Assembly: GCA_005879205.1 (NCBI GenBank)
Contig: VBLD01000030.1
Coordinates: 5,971 to 26,787 of the forward strand
Source of the DNA: Deltaproteobacteria bacterium
GTDB lineage: Bacteria > Desulfobacterota > Binatia > DP-6
Reading direction: 5' to 3'
DNA length: 20,817 nucleotides
In this document: positions 13,184 through 20,381 of the stretch, in pieces
Numbering within the stretch: position 1 is the first letter of the stretch
How the letters are laid out: every line of letters begins with the position of its first letter
The notes under the pieces: model-generated
The model's database searches: none
Told to the model about the DNA's origin: nothing
Seen by the model: the letters and a program-made list of their open reading frames with translations, nothing else
Translations under genes and position numbers: made by a program

Positions 13184-16006
13184 ATGCCGCGCACGTACCG
13201 TGAGGCGTACGAGCGTCTGCTGCCACTCGTGGAGAAGCCCGGCCGCTATCTCGGCAACGAGCGCGGCTCCGTCCGCAAGGACGTTTCCCGCGTGCGGCTT
13301 CGGTTGGCGCTCGCCTTTCCCGAGGTCTACGAGATCGCGCAATCCCACCTGGGTCTCCAGATCCTCTACGATATCCTCAACCGGCGACCCGACGTCGCGG
13401 CGGAGCGCGTCTATGCGCCCTGGCCCGACATGGAGACGCTGCTGCGCGCGCGCGGGCTGCCGCTCGTGTCCCTCGAGAGCCACACGGCGCTCGTCGATTT
13501 TCATGTCGTCGGCGTGAGCCTGCAGTACGAGCTCACGTACACGAACCTGCTCACCATGCTCGAGCTCGGCGGCGTCCCCCTGCGCGCCGCACAGCGCGGC
13601 CCCCAGCACCCCCTGGTGATCGCCGGCGGCCCGTGCGCCTTCAATCCGGAGCCGCTCGCGCCCTTCCTCGACGGCGTGCTGCTCGGCGACGGTGAGGAGG
13701 CGATCGGCGACATCTGCGACGTCGTCCTCTCCCGGCGCGAGACGGCGGGCCACGACCGCGCGGCGCTCCTGCGGGCCCTCGCCGCGATCCCCGGATTCTA
13801 CGTGCCGGCCTTCTTCGCGCCGCGCCATCACGCCGACGGCACGATCGCCGAGGTGGTGCCGCTCGACCCCGCCCGCCCCCAGGTGCGCAAGCGAGTTCTC
13901 TTCGATCTCGACCGCTTCGCCCCACCGCCCAATCCGATCGTGCCGAACCTGGGCGTCGTCCACGACCGGGCGAGCATCGAGGTGATGCGCGGCTGCGTGA
14001 AGGGCTGCCGCTTCTGCCAGGCGGGCTACGTCTACCGGCCGCTGCGCGAGCGGAACCCCGAGCGGGTGGTCGAGGAGACCACCCGCCTGATGGCGCGCAC
14101 GGGCTACGAAGAAGTCTCGCTCCTCTCCCTCTCGACGGGCGACTACAGCGGCGTGAATCCGGTTCTCAAGGAACTGATGGACCGGCTCGCACCCGAGCGC
14201 GTCGCGGTCTCCCTGCCCTCGACCCGTGTCGACGCGCTGTCGCCGCGTATCCTCGAGCAGATCCGCCGCGTGCGGAAGACCGGCTTCACGCTCGCACCGG
14301 AAGCGGGAACGCAGCGGCTGCGCGACGTCATCCAGAAGGAATACCGCGAGGAGGAGCTGCTCGAGGCCGCGCGACTGTTCGCCGACCTCGGCTGGCGCAC
14401 GCTCAAGCTCTACTTCATGATCGGTCTTCCGAGCGAGACCGAGGAGGACGTGGTCGGGATCGCGGAGCTCGCGGCGCGCGTGGCGGCCGCGGGGGGCGGG
14501 CGGCTCGCGGTCACGGCGAGCGTGTCGACCTTCTGCCCGAAGCCGCACACTCCCTTTCAGTGGGCCGGGCAGCTCTCGCTCGAGGAGACCCGGGCGCGGC
14601 ACACGCTGCTCCGGCGCGAGCTCGGGCGGCGGCGGATCGCGTTCCGCTGGCACGACGCCGAGCTGTCCTTCCTCGAAGGCATCTTCTCGCGCGGTGACCG
14701 GCGCCTGGCCGACGTCCTCGAGACCGCCCAGCGGCGCGGCGCGCGGTTCGACGGCTGGTCGGACCGCTGCCGGATGGACGTCTGGCGGGCGGCGCTCGCC
14801 GAGCACGGCATCGATCCCGCGCTCTACCTGCGGCGCCGGCCACTGGGCGAGAGCCTGCCCTGGGACCACCTCGACGCCGGGCTCGCCAAGCGCTTTCTCC
14901 TGCAGGACCTCGCTCGCGCCGTGCGCGGCGTCCTCACCCCCGACTGCTCGATCGAGCGTTGCACCTACTGCGGCGCCTGTGACTTCAAGGCCGTGCGCAA
15001 CGTCGATTACCATCCGACGGGCGCCAAGGGCGGCGAGCACCGCGGCGGCGGCATCTCGCGCTGGGCCGAGCTGGCCGTCCCGTCCGACGCGAACGATCCG
15101 CTGCCCGCCTGGGAGACGCGCATGTGGCGTCAGATCCGGACCCGCGTGGCCGAGCGGCGGCCGGCCGGCAGTCTGCGGGGCGGGGTCGACGCCGCACCGC
15201 TCCCCGCCGAGATCGCGATCGGCGGCGACGGGGCCGCAGACGCCGGCGGCGAGGGCAATGCCGAGGAATGGCTCGGCGCCGTGCCGTCCTCGCTCGCGCC
15301 CGCATCGGTGGGACCGCCGGCCGTCCAGCGCATCCGCCTCTGCTATCGCAAGGTCGGGCCGGCCCGCTTCATCGGCACGCGGGAGCTCGGCACGACGTTC
15401 CTGCGTGCCGCGCGTCGTGCCCGGCTGCCGGTGGCCTTCTCGCAGGGTCATCATCCGCTGCCGCGGCTGTCCTTCGGTCCCGCGCCGCCCCTCGGCGTCT
15501 CGAGCGACGGCGAGTACGTCGACGTCGAGCTCACCGCGTCCCTCGACGCCGCCGAGTTGGTGGCGCGGCTCGGCGCCGAGCTGCCCGACGGGCTCGAGGC
15601 GGTCGAGGCGTCGGAGGTGCCGCGTTCGGCACCCAGCATCGAGTCGGAGATCGAGTCGGTCACCTACCGCGTCGACCTCGGCGAACTCGACGTGCCGCCG
15701 GCGCCGGAAGCCGTGGCCGCGGCCGTCGCCCGCTTCGCCGCGGCGCCGAACGTCCCCGTCACGAAGCGCGGCAAGTCCGGCACGCGCACGGTCGATGCCC
15801 GCCGCTTCGTCCTCGCGCTGGAGCCCGAGGGACCGGACCGCCTCGTGGTGGAGCTCCGGACCGGGCCGGAGGGAACGCTCAAGGCCAGCGCGCTCGTCGG
15901 AGAGCTGCTCGGCCTCTCCTCCGACGCCTCGCCGGCGCTCCGCGTCCACAAGATCGCCACCCGCTTCCGCGTCGCGACCGAACCGGCCGCGGCGACCTCC
16001 GCCTAG
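13184..16006 (+). CDS. B12-binding radical SAM protein fused to DUF2344 (TIGR03960/TIGR03936 type)
   Basis: 940 residues. An N-terminal B12-binding-like region (about 40-190) precedes a radical SAM domain with the cluster motif C271-x3-C275-x2-C278 (RGCVKGCRFCQAGY). A second cysteine group follows at C588, C593, C596 and C599 (CTYCGAC), a possible extra cluster or metal site. A hydrophilic linker then leads to DUF2344 (about 715-930, opening with RLCYRKVGPARFIGTREL). The substrate of this family is not known to me. The gene directly precedes rng with 8 bases between, an arrangement often seen for this family, suggesting an RNA- or ribosome-linked role (inference). The ATG at 13184 is chosen over a TTG four codons upstream because of the promoter spacing. 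Confidence 0.93.
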   Translation: MPRTYREAYERLLPLVEKPGRYLGNERGSVRKDVSRVRLRLALAFPEVYEIAQSHLGLQILYDILNRRPDVAAERVYAPWPDMETLLRARGLPLVSLESHTALVDFHVVGVSLQYELTYTNLLTMLELGGVPLRAAQRGPQHPLVIAGGPCAFNPEPLAPFLDGVLLGDGEEAIGDICDVVLSRRETAGHDRAALLRALAAIPGFYVPAFFAPRHHADGTIAEVVPLDPARPQVRKRVLFDLDRFAPPPNPIVPNLGVVHDRASIEVMRGCVKGCRFCQAGYVYRPLRERNPERVVEETTRLMARTGYEEVSLLSLSTGDYSGVNPVLKELMDRLAPERVAVSLPSTRVDALSPRILEQIRRVRKTGFTLAPEAGTQRLRDVIQKEYREEELLEAARLFADLGWRTLKLYFMIGLPSETEEDVVGIAELAARVAAAGGGRLAVTASVSTFCPKPHTPFQWAGQLSLEETRARHTLLRRELGRRRIAFRWHDAELSFLEGIFSRGDRRLADVLETAQRRGARFDGWSDRCRMDVWRAALAEHGIDPALYLRRRPLGESLPWDHLDAGLAKRFLLQDLARAVRGVLTPDCSIERCTYCGACDFKAVRNVDYHPTGAKGGEHRGGGISRWAELAVPSDANDPLPAWETRMWRQIRTRVAERRPAGSLRGGVDAAPLPAEIAIGGDGAADAGGEGNAEEWLGAVPSSLAPASVGPPAVQRIRLCYRKVGPARFIGTRELGTTFLRAARRARLPVAFSQGHHPLPRLSFGPAPPLGVSSDGEYVDVELTASLDAAELVARLGAELPDGLEAVEASEVPRSAPSIESEIESVTYRVDLGELDVPPAPEAVAAAVARFAAAPNVPVTKRGKSGTRTVDARRFVLALEPEGPDRLVVELRTGPEGTLKASALVGELLGLSSDASPALRVHKIATRFRVATEPAAATSA

Positions 16007-16014
16007 CGACGCCG

Positions 16015-17526
16015 GTGGGCAAGCACCTCCTGATCAACGTGGTCCCCTGGGAGACACGGGTAGCGCTCCTCGAGGACACGACGCTCGTCGAGCTGCACAT
16101 CGAGCGTGGCCGCGAGCGCGGCATCGCCGGCAACATCTACAAGGGGAAGGTCGTCCGCGTGCTGCCGGGGATGCAGGCGGCGTTCGTCGACATCGGCCTC
16201 GACAAGGCCGCCTTCCTGCACGCCTCGGACATCCCCGGGGAGGAGGAGCTGCCCCCCACGCTCGCCCAGGAGGGAGAGGTGGACGCCGCCGAGGTGGTAC
16301 CGCCCGCCGCCCCGGAGCTCCGGCCCATCGAGGAACGGGTCCAGAAGGGCCAGGAGATCCTCGTCCAGGTGGCCAAGGAGCCGATGGGCACCAAGGGGGC
16401 CCGCGTCACTTCGCACGTCTCGCTTCCCGGCCGCTATCTCGTCTGCATGCCGGGCACGCGCCACATCGGCATCTCGCGCCGGATCGAGGACGCGGCCGAG
16501 CGCGACCGGCTGCGGGCGATCGTCGAAGCCGAGCGCCCTGCCGAGGGCGGGTTCATCGTCCGCACGGCCTGCGAGGGAGTGACCAAGCGAGAGATCCACG
16601 ACGACATCCGCTTCCTCACCCGCCTCTGGGCCCGCGTCGAGAAGCAGGCCGAGGCCTCCGCGGCGCCCGCCGTGATTCATCAGGATCTCGACCTCGTCCT
16701 GCGCGTCGTGCGGGACGTCTTCACGTCCGAGGTCGAGCGGTTGACGATCGATTCCCCCGATGACCATGCGCGGGTGCTCGAGTTCGTGAAGGGGCTCATG
16801 CCGAGGCTCGCCCCGCGCGTCCACCTCTACGAGGGGGTGACGCCGCTCTTCGAGCAGCACGGCGTCGAGACCAAGATCGCGCGCGCGCTCGAGCGGCGGG
16901 TGTGGCTCAAGTCGGGCGGGTACCTGATCTTCGACCAGACGGAGTCGCTCACCACGGTGGACGTCAACACCGGGCGCTACGTCGGCAAGAAGAACCAGGA
17001 GGAGACGATCCTGCGCGTCAACCTCGAGGCGGCAAAGCAGGTCGTCCAGCAGCTCCGGCTGCGCAACATCGGCGGCATCATCGTGATCGACTTCATCGAC
17101 ATGGAGAAGGCCGCCAACCGCAAGAAGGTCTTCGACGCGCTCCAGGAGGCGCTCGGCAAGGACAAGGCGCGTTCCAACGTGCTGCGCATCTCGGAGCTGG
17201 GGCTCGTGCAGATGACGCGCAAGCGCACCCGCGAGAGCCTGGAGCAGCTGCTGACCAGCCCGTGCCCCCACTGCGGGGGTACCGGGCGGATGCGCTCGCT
17301 CGAGACGCTCGCCTACGACGCACTGCGCCGGGCGCTGCGCGAGGCGGCCGTGCACACCAACTCCACGCGGATCGCGCTGCGCGTGCATCCGGAGGTGGCG
17401 GCCTTCCTCACCGAGCGGGCGCCGCAGAGTCTCGAGGCCCTCGAGCGACAGGCGGGCCGGACGGTCGCCCTCGAGTCCGTGCCCGAGCTCGGTCGCGATC
17501 AGGTCGAGGTGCGGCTCGGAGGATGA
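16015..17526 (+). CDS. rng: Ribonuclease G/E family endoribonuclease
   Basis: 503 residues, RNase G length without the long scaffold tail of RNase E. It cleaves single-stranded RNA in rRNA maturation and mRNA decay. An S1-like domain covers about 35-125 (GNIYKGKVVRVLPGMQAAFVDIG). The catalytic magnesium aspartates are D316 (VDVNTG) and D359 (IVIDFIDM). The zinc-link cysteines C417 and C420 (CPHC) would join subunits into dimers. The start is a GTG 8 bases after the radical SAM gene, giving MGKHLLINV, a typical RNase G opening. Cotranscription with the radical SAM gene is very likely. Confidence 0.96.
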   Translation: MGKHLLINVVPWETRVALLEDTTLVELHIERGRERGIAGNIYKGKVVRVLPGMQAAFVDIGLDKAAFLHASDIPGEEELPPTLAQEGEVDAAEVVPPAAPELRPIEERVQKGQEILVQVAKEPMGTKGARVTSHVSLPGRYLVCMPGTRHIGISRRIEDAAERDRLRAIVEAERPAEGGFIVRTACEGVTKREIHDDIRFLTRLWARVEKQAEASAAPAVIHQDLDLVLRVVRDVFTSEVERLTIDSPDDHARVLEFVKGLMPRLAPRVHLYEGVTPLFEQHGVETKIARALERRVWLKSGGYLIFDQTESLTTVDVNTGRYVGKKNQEETILRVNLEAAKQVVQQLRLRNIGGIIVIDFIDMEKAANRKKVFDALQEALGKDKARSNVLRISELGLVQMTRKRTRESLEQLLTSPCPHCGGTGRMRSLETLAYDALRRALREAAVHTNSTRIALRVHPEVAAFLTERAPQSLEALERQAGRTVALESVPELGRDQVEVRLGG

Positions 17527-17570
17527 ACGAGTGCGGGTCCGGGCCGCAACCGGGGGCCCGCTCCGGTGTT

Positions 17571-17586
17571 GGCGGAGCCAAGGAGG
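17571..17586 (+). promoter_or_regulatory. Strong ribosome site shared with the YceI gene
   Basis: GGCGGAGCCAAGGAGG ends five bases before the ATG at 17592. It matches GGCGAAGCCAAGGAGG at 19701-19716 in 15 of 16 positions. It decides the start at 17592 over an in-frame ATG at 17523 that overlaps the rng stop. Confidence 0.6.
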
Positions 17587-17591
17587 CTGTC

Positions 17592-17900
17592 ATGAAGAGG
17601 TTCTGGCTCGTCGTCGGCGCGCTGCTGCTCATCGTGGGTGTCATCGCTCATCCGGCACCGGCATCTGCGCAGCAGGTCGTGGTGCTCGGCGGGCCAACCT
17701 TCGCGGTCAGCTCGCAGCCGTGCTCACCCTTCACCCTCTACGCCCCGTACGACGGCGGCAGCCCCTGGGCCCCTCCCTCGGTCACGCTCTACACGACGCC
17801 GCGCGCCTGCGGCATCGGCCACTACCCGCCGGGCTTCTGGGGAACCAACCTCGATTGGCGATACTCCGGCCCGCACGTGCACGCGTACACGCTCCGCTGA
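17592..17900 (+). CDS. Small exported protein, unknown function
   Basis: 102 residues with a clear signal peptide (KR, a hydrophobic stretch to about residue 18, likely cleavage after ASA near 27). The mature part of about 75 residues is rich in Pro, Gly, Tyr and Trp and has two cysteines (SQPCSPF and RACGIG) that could form a disulfide, followed by HYPPGFWG. No family is recognised. A perfect AGGAGG lies five bases before the ATG. It starts 65 bases after rng with no clear promoter, so it may be read through from the radical SAM-rng transcript. Confidence 0.65.
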   Translation: MKRFWLVVGALLLIVGVIAHPAPASAQQVVVLGGPTFAVSSQPCSPFTLYAPYDGGSPWAPPSVTLYTTPRACGIGHYPPGFWGTNLDWRYSGPHVHAYTLR

Positions 17901-18294
17901 ACCGTCAGTCGACTCTGCCGGCGATCGCGGGGCGAAGCCGGCGGGCGAGGCGTGACCAGGCCCGGCCGGTGACCATGTGCGCCGTCGCGCACGGCGCGAC
18001 GACGTCGACCGGAAGCGTCACGAGCTGGTCCGGATCGTGCTGCGGGGGCCGACGGGCTTCGTCGGCGCGGCCGCGTGTTGAGCGGCGCCCCGGCCAGCGG
18101 CCCGGCGATGATCTTCGCCCCGCCGCTCACGCAGGCCATGCTCATGCAGGTGCCGTTCCGGCGCCGCGGCAGCCATCGTCGCCCGGGCAAGACCGTGGTC
18201 CGCGCGCTGGCCAAGGCCGCCGGCCGCGGGCGCGACGTCGACCGCGTGAAGCTGGTCTGCGATCCGGCGAAGTAGCGGCGGCGACCCTGGCGGC
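17901..18294. other. Poorly resolved stretch between the small exported protein and the GNAT gene
   Basis: No well-supported gene. Two short plus-strand frames touch one another: about 33 codons from a GTG at 17977 (ending RIVLRGPTGFVGAAAC, stop at 18076-18078) and the 66-codon frame at 18075-18275. Their junction overlaps in a stop/start manner, which could mean a small gene pair or one gene split by a frameshift. GCCGGCG occurs twice near 17919-17942, able to form a weak hairpin after the exported-protein gene. Confidence 0.4.
18075..18275 (+). CDS. Possible small basic protein
   Basis: 66 codons from a GTG. The N-terminal half is hydrophobic (PAMIFAPPLTQAMLMQVPF) and the C-terminal half basic and helical (KTVVRALAKAAGRGRD, then DRVKLVCDPAK). 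No family is recognised and no ribosome site is visible. The amino-acid pattern looks more protein-like than the other frames here, but it could be chance in GC-rich DNA or the 3' part of a broken gene. Confidence 0.28.
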   Translation: MLSGAPASGPAMIFAPPLTQAMLMQVPFRRRGSHRRPGKTVVRALAKAAGRGRDVDRVKLVCDPAK

Positions 18295-18801
18295 TCAACC
18301 GCCCTTGCCGGCGAGCCGGGCGAGCGCCTCGTCCTCGAGCCGGCACACCTGCCACTCGCGGAGCATGCGCGCACCGAGCGCGCGGTAGAACGCTTGCGCC
18401 CGCTCGTTCCAATCGAGCACCGTCCATTCGAAGCGGTGGCATCCACGTGCGACGGCGATGCCCGCGATCTCCCGCATCAGCGCCGTGCCGACGCCGCGCC
18501 CGCGCACCGCCGGGTCGACGAAGAGATCTTCGAGCCAGAGGGACGGCGCCGCCAGGAACGTCGAGTACGTCTCGAAGAAGAGCCCGTACCCCCGCACCTC
18601 CCCGTCCACCTCCGCGACCACCACGTCGAAGCGTGGCCGCGGCCCGAAGGCATGCTCGACGAGACGCCCCGCGGCCTCGTCGTCCGGCGGCGGCAGCCGC
18701 TCGAAGTCTGCGAGGCCGCGCACGAGGCTCACCAGCGCGGGCCCGTCGGCCCGCCGCGCGGGGCGGATCGTGAAGCTCAGAGCCTCGGACCTATGTGCCA
18801 C
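18295..18801 (-). CDS. GNAT-family N-acetyltransferase, diamine acetyltransferase-like
   Basis: 168 residues from a GTG at 18801, with GGGAGG 11 bases upstream. It would transfer an acetyl group from acetyl-CoA to an amine. It opens with TIRPARRADGPALV and carries ETYSTFLAAPSLWLEDLFV (about 77-95) followed by the acetyl-CoA loop R100-G-R-G-V-G105, then WNERAQAFYRALGA (131-144). The YST...LEDLFV...RGxG order is that of the spermidine/spermine and thialysine acetyltransferase group. The substrate cannot be fixed from sequence alone. It has its own promoter and is divergent from the lipoprotein gene. Confidence 0.9.
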   Translation of the reverse strand: MAHRSEALSFTIRPARRADGPALVSLVRGLADFERLPPPDDEAAGRLVEHAFGPRPRFDVVVAEVDGEVRGYGLFFETYSTFLAAPSLWLEDLFVDPAVRGRGVGTALMREIAGIAVARGCHRFEWTVLDWNERAQAFYRALGARMLREWQVCRLEDEALARLAGKGG

Positions 18802-18833
18802 GCCATCACGTACCTCCCGCGTCGAGTAGCCGG

Positions 18834-18862
18834 ATTGTGCGCGGGCCGCCGAGCTGTGGCAA
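18834..18862 (-). promoter_or_regulatory. Predicted promoter of the GNAT gene
   Basis: On the minus strand TTGCCA (18862-18857), exactly 17 bases, then CACAAT (18839-18834). The predicted leader of about 26 bases holds the GGGAGG ribosome site, in contrast to the leaderless promoters elsewhere in the window. Confidence 0.6.
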
Positions 18863-18877
18863 CGCTGGCGGCTCCCA

Positions 18878-18906
18878 TCGACCGCGCGACCGTCTGCTCG
18901 TACAAT
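18878..18906 (+). promoter_or_regulatory. Predicted promoter of the lipoprotein gene
   Basis: TCGACC (18878-18883), 17 bases, then TACAAT (18901-18906, five of six consensus bases). Start of transcription is expected near 18913, giving a leader of about 45 bases with a G-rich ribosome site (GGGAGGGGAG) directly before the ATG. Confidence 0.6.
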
Positions 18907-18958
18907 GCGTAACACGACCCACCGTCGTGTGTTGGGGGCCGGAACGAAGGGAGGGGAG

Positions 18959-19639
18959 ATGAAGGACCGCAAGCTCGGGACGATCCTCGCCTGCGCCGCC
19001 GTCATCGGGTGCGCGAGCAAGCCCGTGACCGCGCCGGTGGCCGTGGTGCCGGAGTCGGCGCCGTCGGAGCTGCGCGCCGCCGCCACGGCCGCCAAGCGCT
19101 TCGGACACATGATCGCGGTCGGGATCGGCGTGTCCAACGGCACGTCGAAGGACTACGTCGTCTCTGCCGAGCGGGTATTTGCCGTCGACCGGGACGGGAA
19201 TCGCATCGCGCCCCTTTCGGTCACCGAGGCGGCCCGCCAGGCAGGGGGTGCGACGGCGCTCGTCGCCGGGCTCAAGGGCGCCGGCGCGGGCGCGGTGCTC
19301 GCCGGCCTGGTCGGGGCCATTCCCGGCGCGGTCATCGGCGCGGCCGAGGCCGGGGGACACGGCGCCGGGACGGGCGCGGCCGTGGGCGCGGGCATCGGCG
19401 CCGCCGTGGGCGCCGTCGGCGGGTTCTATACGTCGAAGACGCAGACCGACCAGGAGATCCTCGACCAGCTCGGGGGTCTCTACCTCGGTGAGAAGACGGC
19501 CAAGCCCGCCGTGCCCGTGAGCGGATTCGTCTTCTTCCCCGAGGGAAACTACGTCGGTGTGCGGGTCATCGCGACCGAGAAAGCGGGCCATGGCGCGGCC
19601 GACGTCTTCGCCCCGATGGTGAAGCCGAAGACCGACTGA
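18959..19639 (+). CDS. Predicted lipoprotein with a glycine-zipper segment
   Basis: 226 residues. A lipoprotein signal peptide ends in the lipobox VIGC with the lipidated cysteine at C18. A beta-rich region (about 45-85, including VFAVDRDGNRIAPLS) precedes a long Gly/Ala stretch (about 98-155) with repeated GxxxG spacing, a glycine-zipper pattern associated with membrane insertion or oligomer formation. The C-terminus is beta-rich again (SGFVFFPEGNYVGVRVI). It is probably anchored in the outer or inner membrane; the role is unknown. An in-frame ATG at 18905 overlaps the -10 box and is not used. The yceI-like gene follows after 84 bases. Confidence 0.8.
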   Translation: MKDRKLGTILACAAVIGCASKPVTAPVAVVPESAPSELRAAATAAKRFGHMIAVGIGVSNGTSKDYVVSAERVFAVDRDGNRIAPLSVTEAARQAGGATALVAGLKGAGAGAVLAGLVGAIPGAVIGAAEAGGHGAGTGAAVGAGIGAAVGAVGGFYTSKTQTDQEILDQLGGLYLGEKTAKPAVPVSGFVFFPEGNYVGVRVIATEKAGHGAADVFAPMVKPKTD

Positions 19640-19689
19640 CGCCGCTTGTTTCACGTGTCGCGCGCCGGCATCCTGCGACGCCACAGACT

Positions 19690-19703
19690 GCCCGCCTGCG
19701 GGC
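19690..19703. other. Small hairpin upstream of the YceI gene
   Basis: GCCCGC-ct-GCGGGC, a perfect six-base stem with a two-base loop, ends just before the AGCCAAGGAGG ribosome site. It has no T-run. It could limit read-through from the lipoprotein gene or affect ribosome access; neither is shown. Confidence 0.35.
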
Positions 19704-19723
19704 GAAGCCAAGGAGGAGAATCG

Positions 19724-20368
19724 ATGCGCTACCGGCTGACCTGGGCGGCCGCCGCCGCCCTCGCGCTGCCAGCGGTTGTCACCGCGGCCACCTGGGACCT
19801 CGACCCGGCGCACTCCAGCGTCCAGTTCTCGGTGCGCCACCTGATGGTGAGCAACGTGCGCGGCGAGTTCGGCAAGCTCTCGGGAACCGTGCAGGGGGAT
19901 GAGGCCGACCCGACCCATTCGAAGATCGAGGCCGAGATCGACGCGGCGAGCATCAACACCCGCATCGAGAAGCGGGACACCCACCTGCGCAGCGCCGACT
20001 TCCTGGATGTCGCCAAGTACCCGAAGATCACCTTCGTCTCGACGAAGATCGAGCCGGCCGGCGCGGGGCACTTCAAGGTGAGCGGCGACCTCACGCTGCA
20101 CGGCGTGACCCGCCCCGTGGTCCTCGACGTCGAGGGGCCCACGCCCGAGATCAAGGACCCGTGGGGCAAGACCCGAGCGGGGGCGCAGGCGACGGCCAAG
20201 ATCGATCGCAAGGACTTCGGCATCGCCTGGAACCAGACGCTCGACGCGGGCGGCGTGGCAGTCGGCGACGAGGTGACGATCACGATCGATGTGGAGGCGA
20301 CCAAGCGCGCCGCCGGCGGCGCCGCCGAGACGTCCGCACGCAAGACCTCGGCGGTCGAGAAGCAATAG
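19724..20368 (+). CDS. YceI-family periplasmic lipocalin-like protein
   Basis: 214 residues. A signal peptide of about 21 residues is followed by the YceI opening TWDLDPAHSSVQFSVRHLMVS, and then by family motifs FGKLSG, ASINTRIEKRDTHLRSADFLD, KYPKITFVST, LTLHGVTRPV and DRKDFGIAWN. YceI proteins are lipocalin-like barrels that bind isoprenoid-type lipids in the periplasm. The C-terminal 25 residues are a charged, Ala-rich extension beyond the usual domain. The ATG at 19724 has AGGAGG seven bases upstream. A weak promoter-like pair (TTGTTT, CATCCT) lies at 19647-19675. The crotonase gene starts 13 bases after the stop and is probably cotranscribed. Confidence 0.95.
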   Translation: MRYRLTWAAAAALALPAVVTAATWDLDPAHSSVQFSVRHLMVSNVRGEFGKLSGTVQGDEADPTHSKIEAEIDAASINTRIEKRDTHLRSADFLDVAKYPKITFVSTKIEPAGAGHFKVSGDLTLHGVTRPVVLDVEGPTPEIKDPWGKTRAGAQATAKIDRKDFGIAWNQTLDAGGVAVGDEVTITIDVEATKRAAGGAAETSARKTSAVEKQ

Positions 20369-20381
20369 GAAGCCGCGGCAC

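Noticed and set aside
13100..15949. Very long open minus-strand frame opposite the radical SAM gene
   Set aside because: It is the mirror frame of a GC-rich gene with strong third-position bias. It shows no domain pattern and is low-complexity Arg/Gly/Glu-rich.
16003..17388. Long minus-strand frame opposite rng
   Set aside because: Shadow of a confidently identified RNase G gene; its Asp/Leu/Glu-rich sequence follows from codon bias.
17523..17591. ATG overlapping the rng stop as start of the small exported protein
   Set aside because: The ATG at 17592 has a perfect AGGAGG and starts a proper signal peptide; the upstream residues would bury it.
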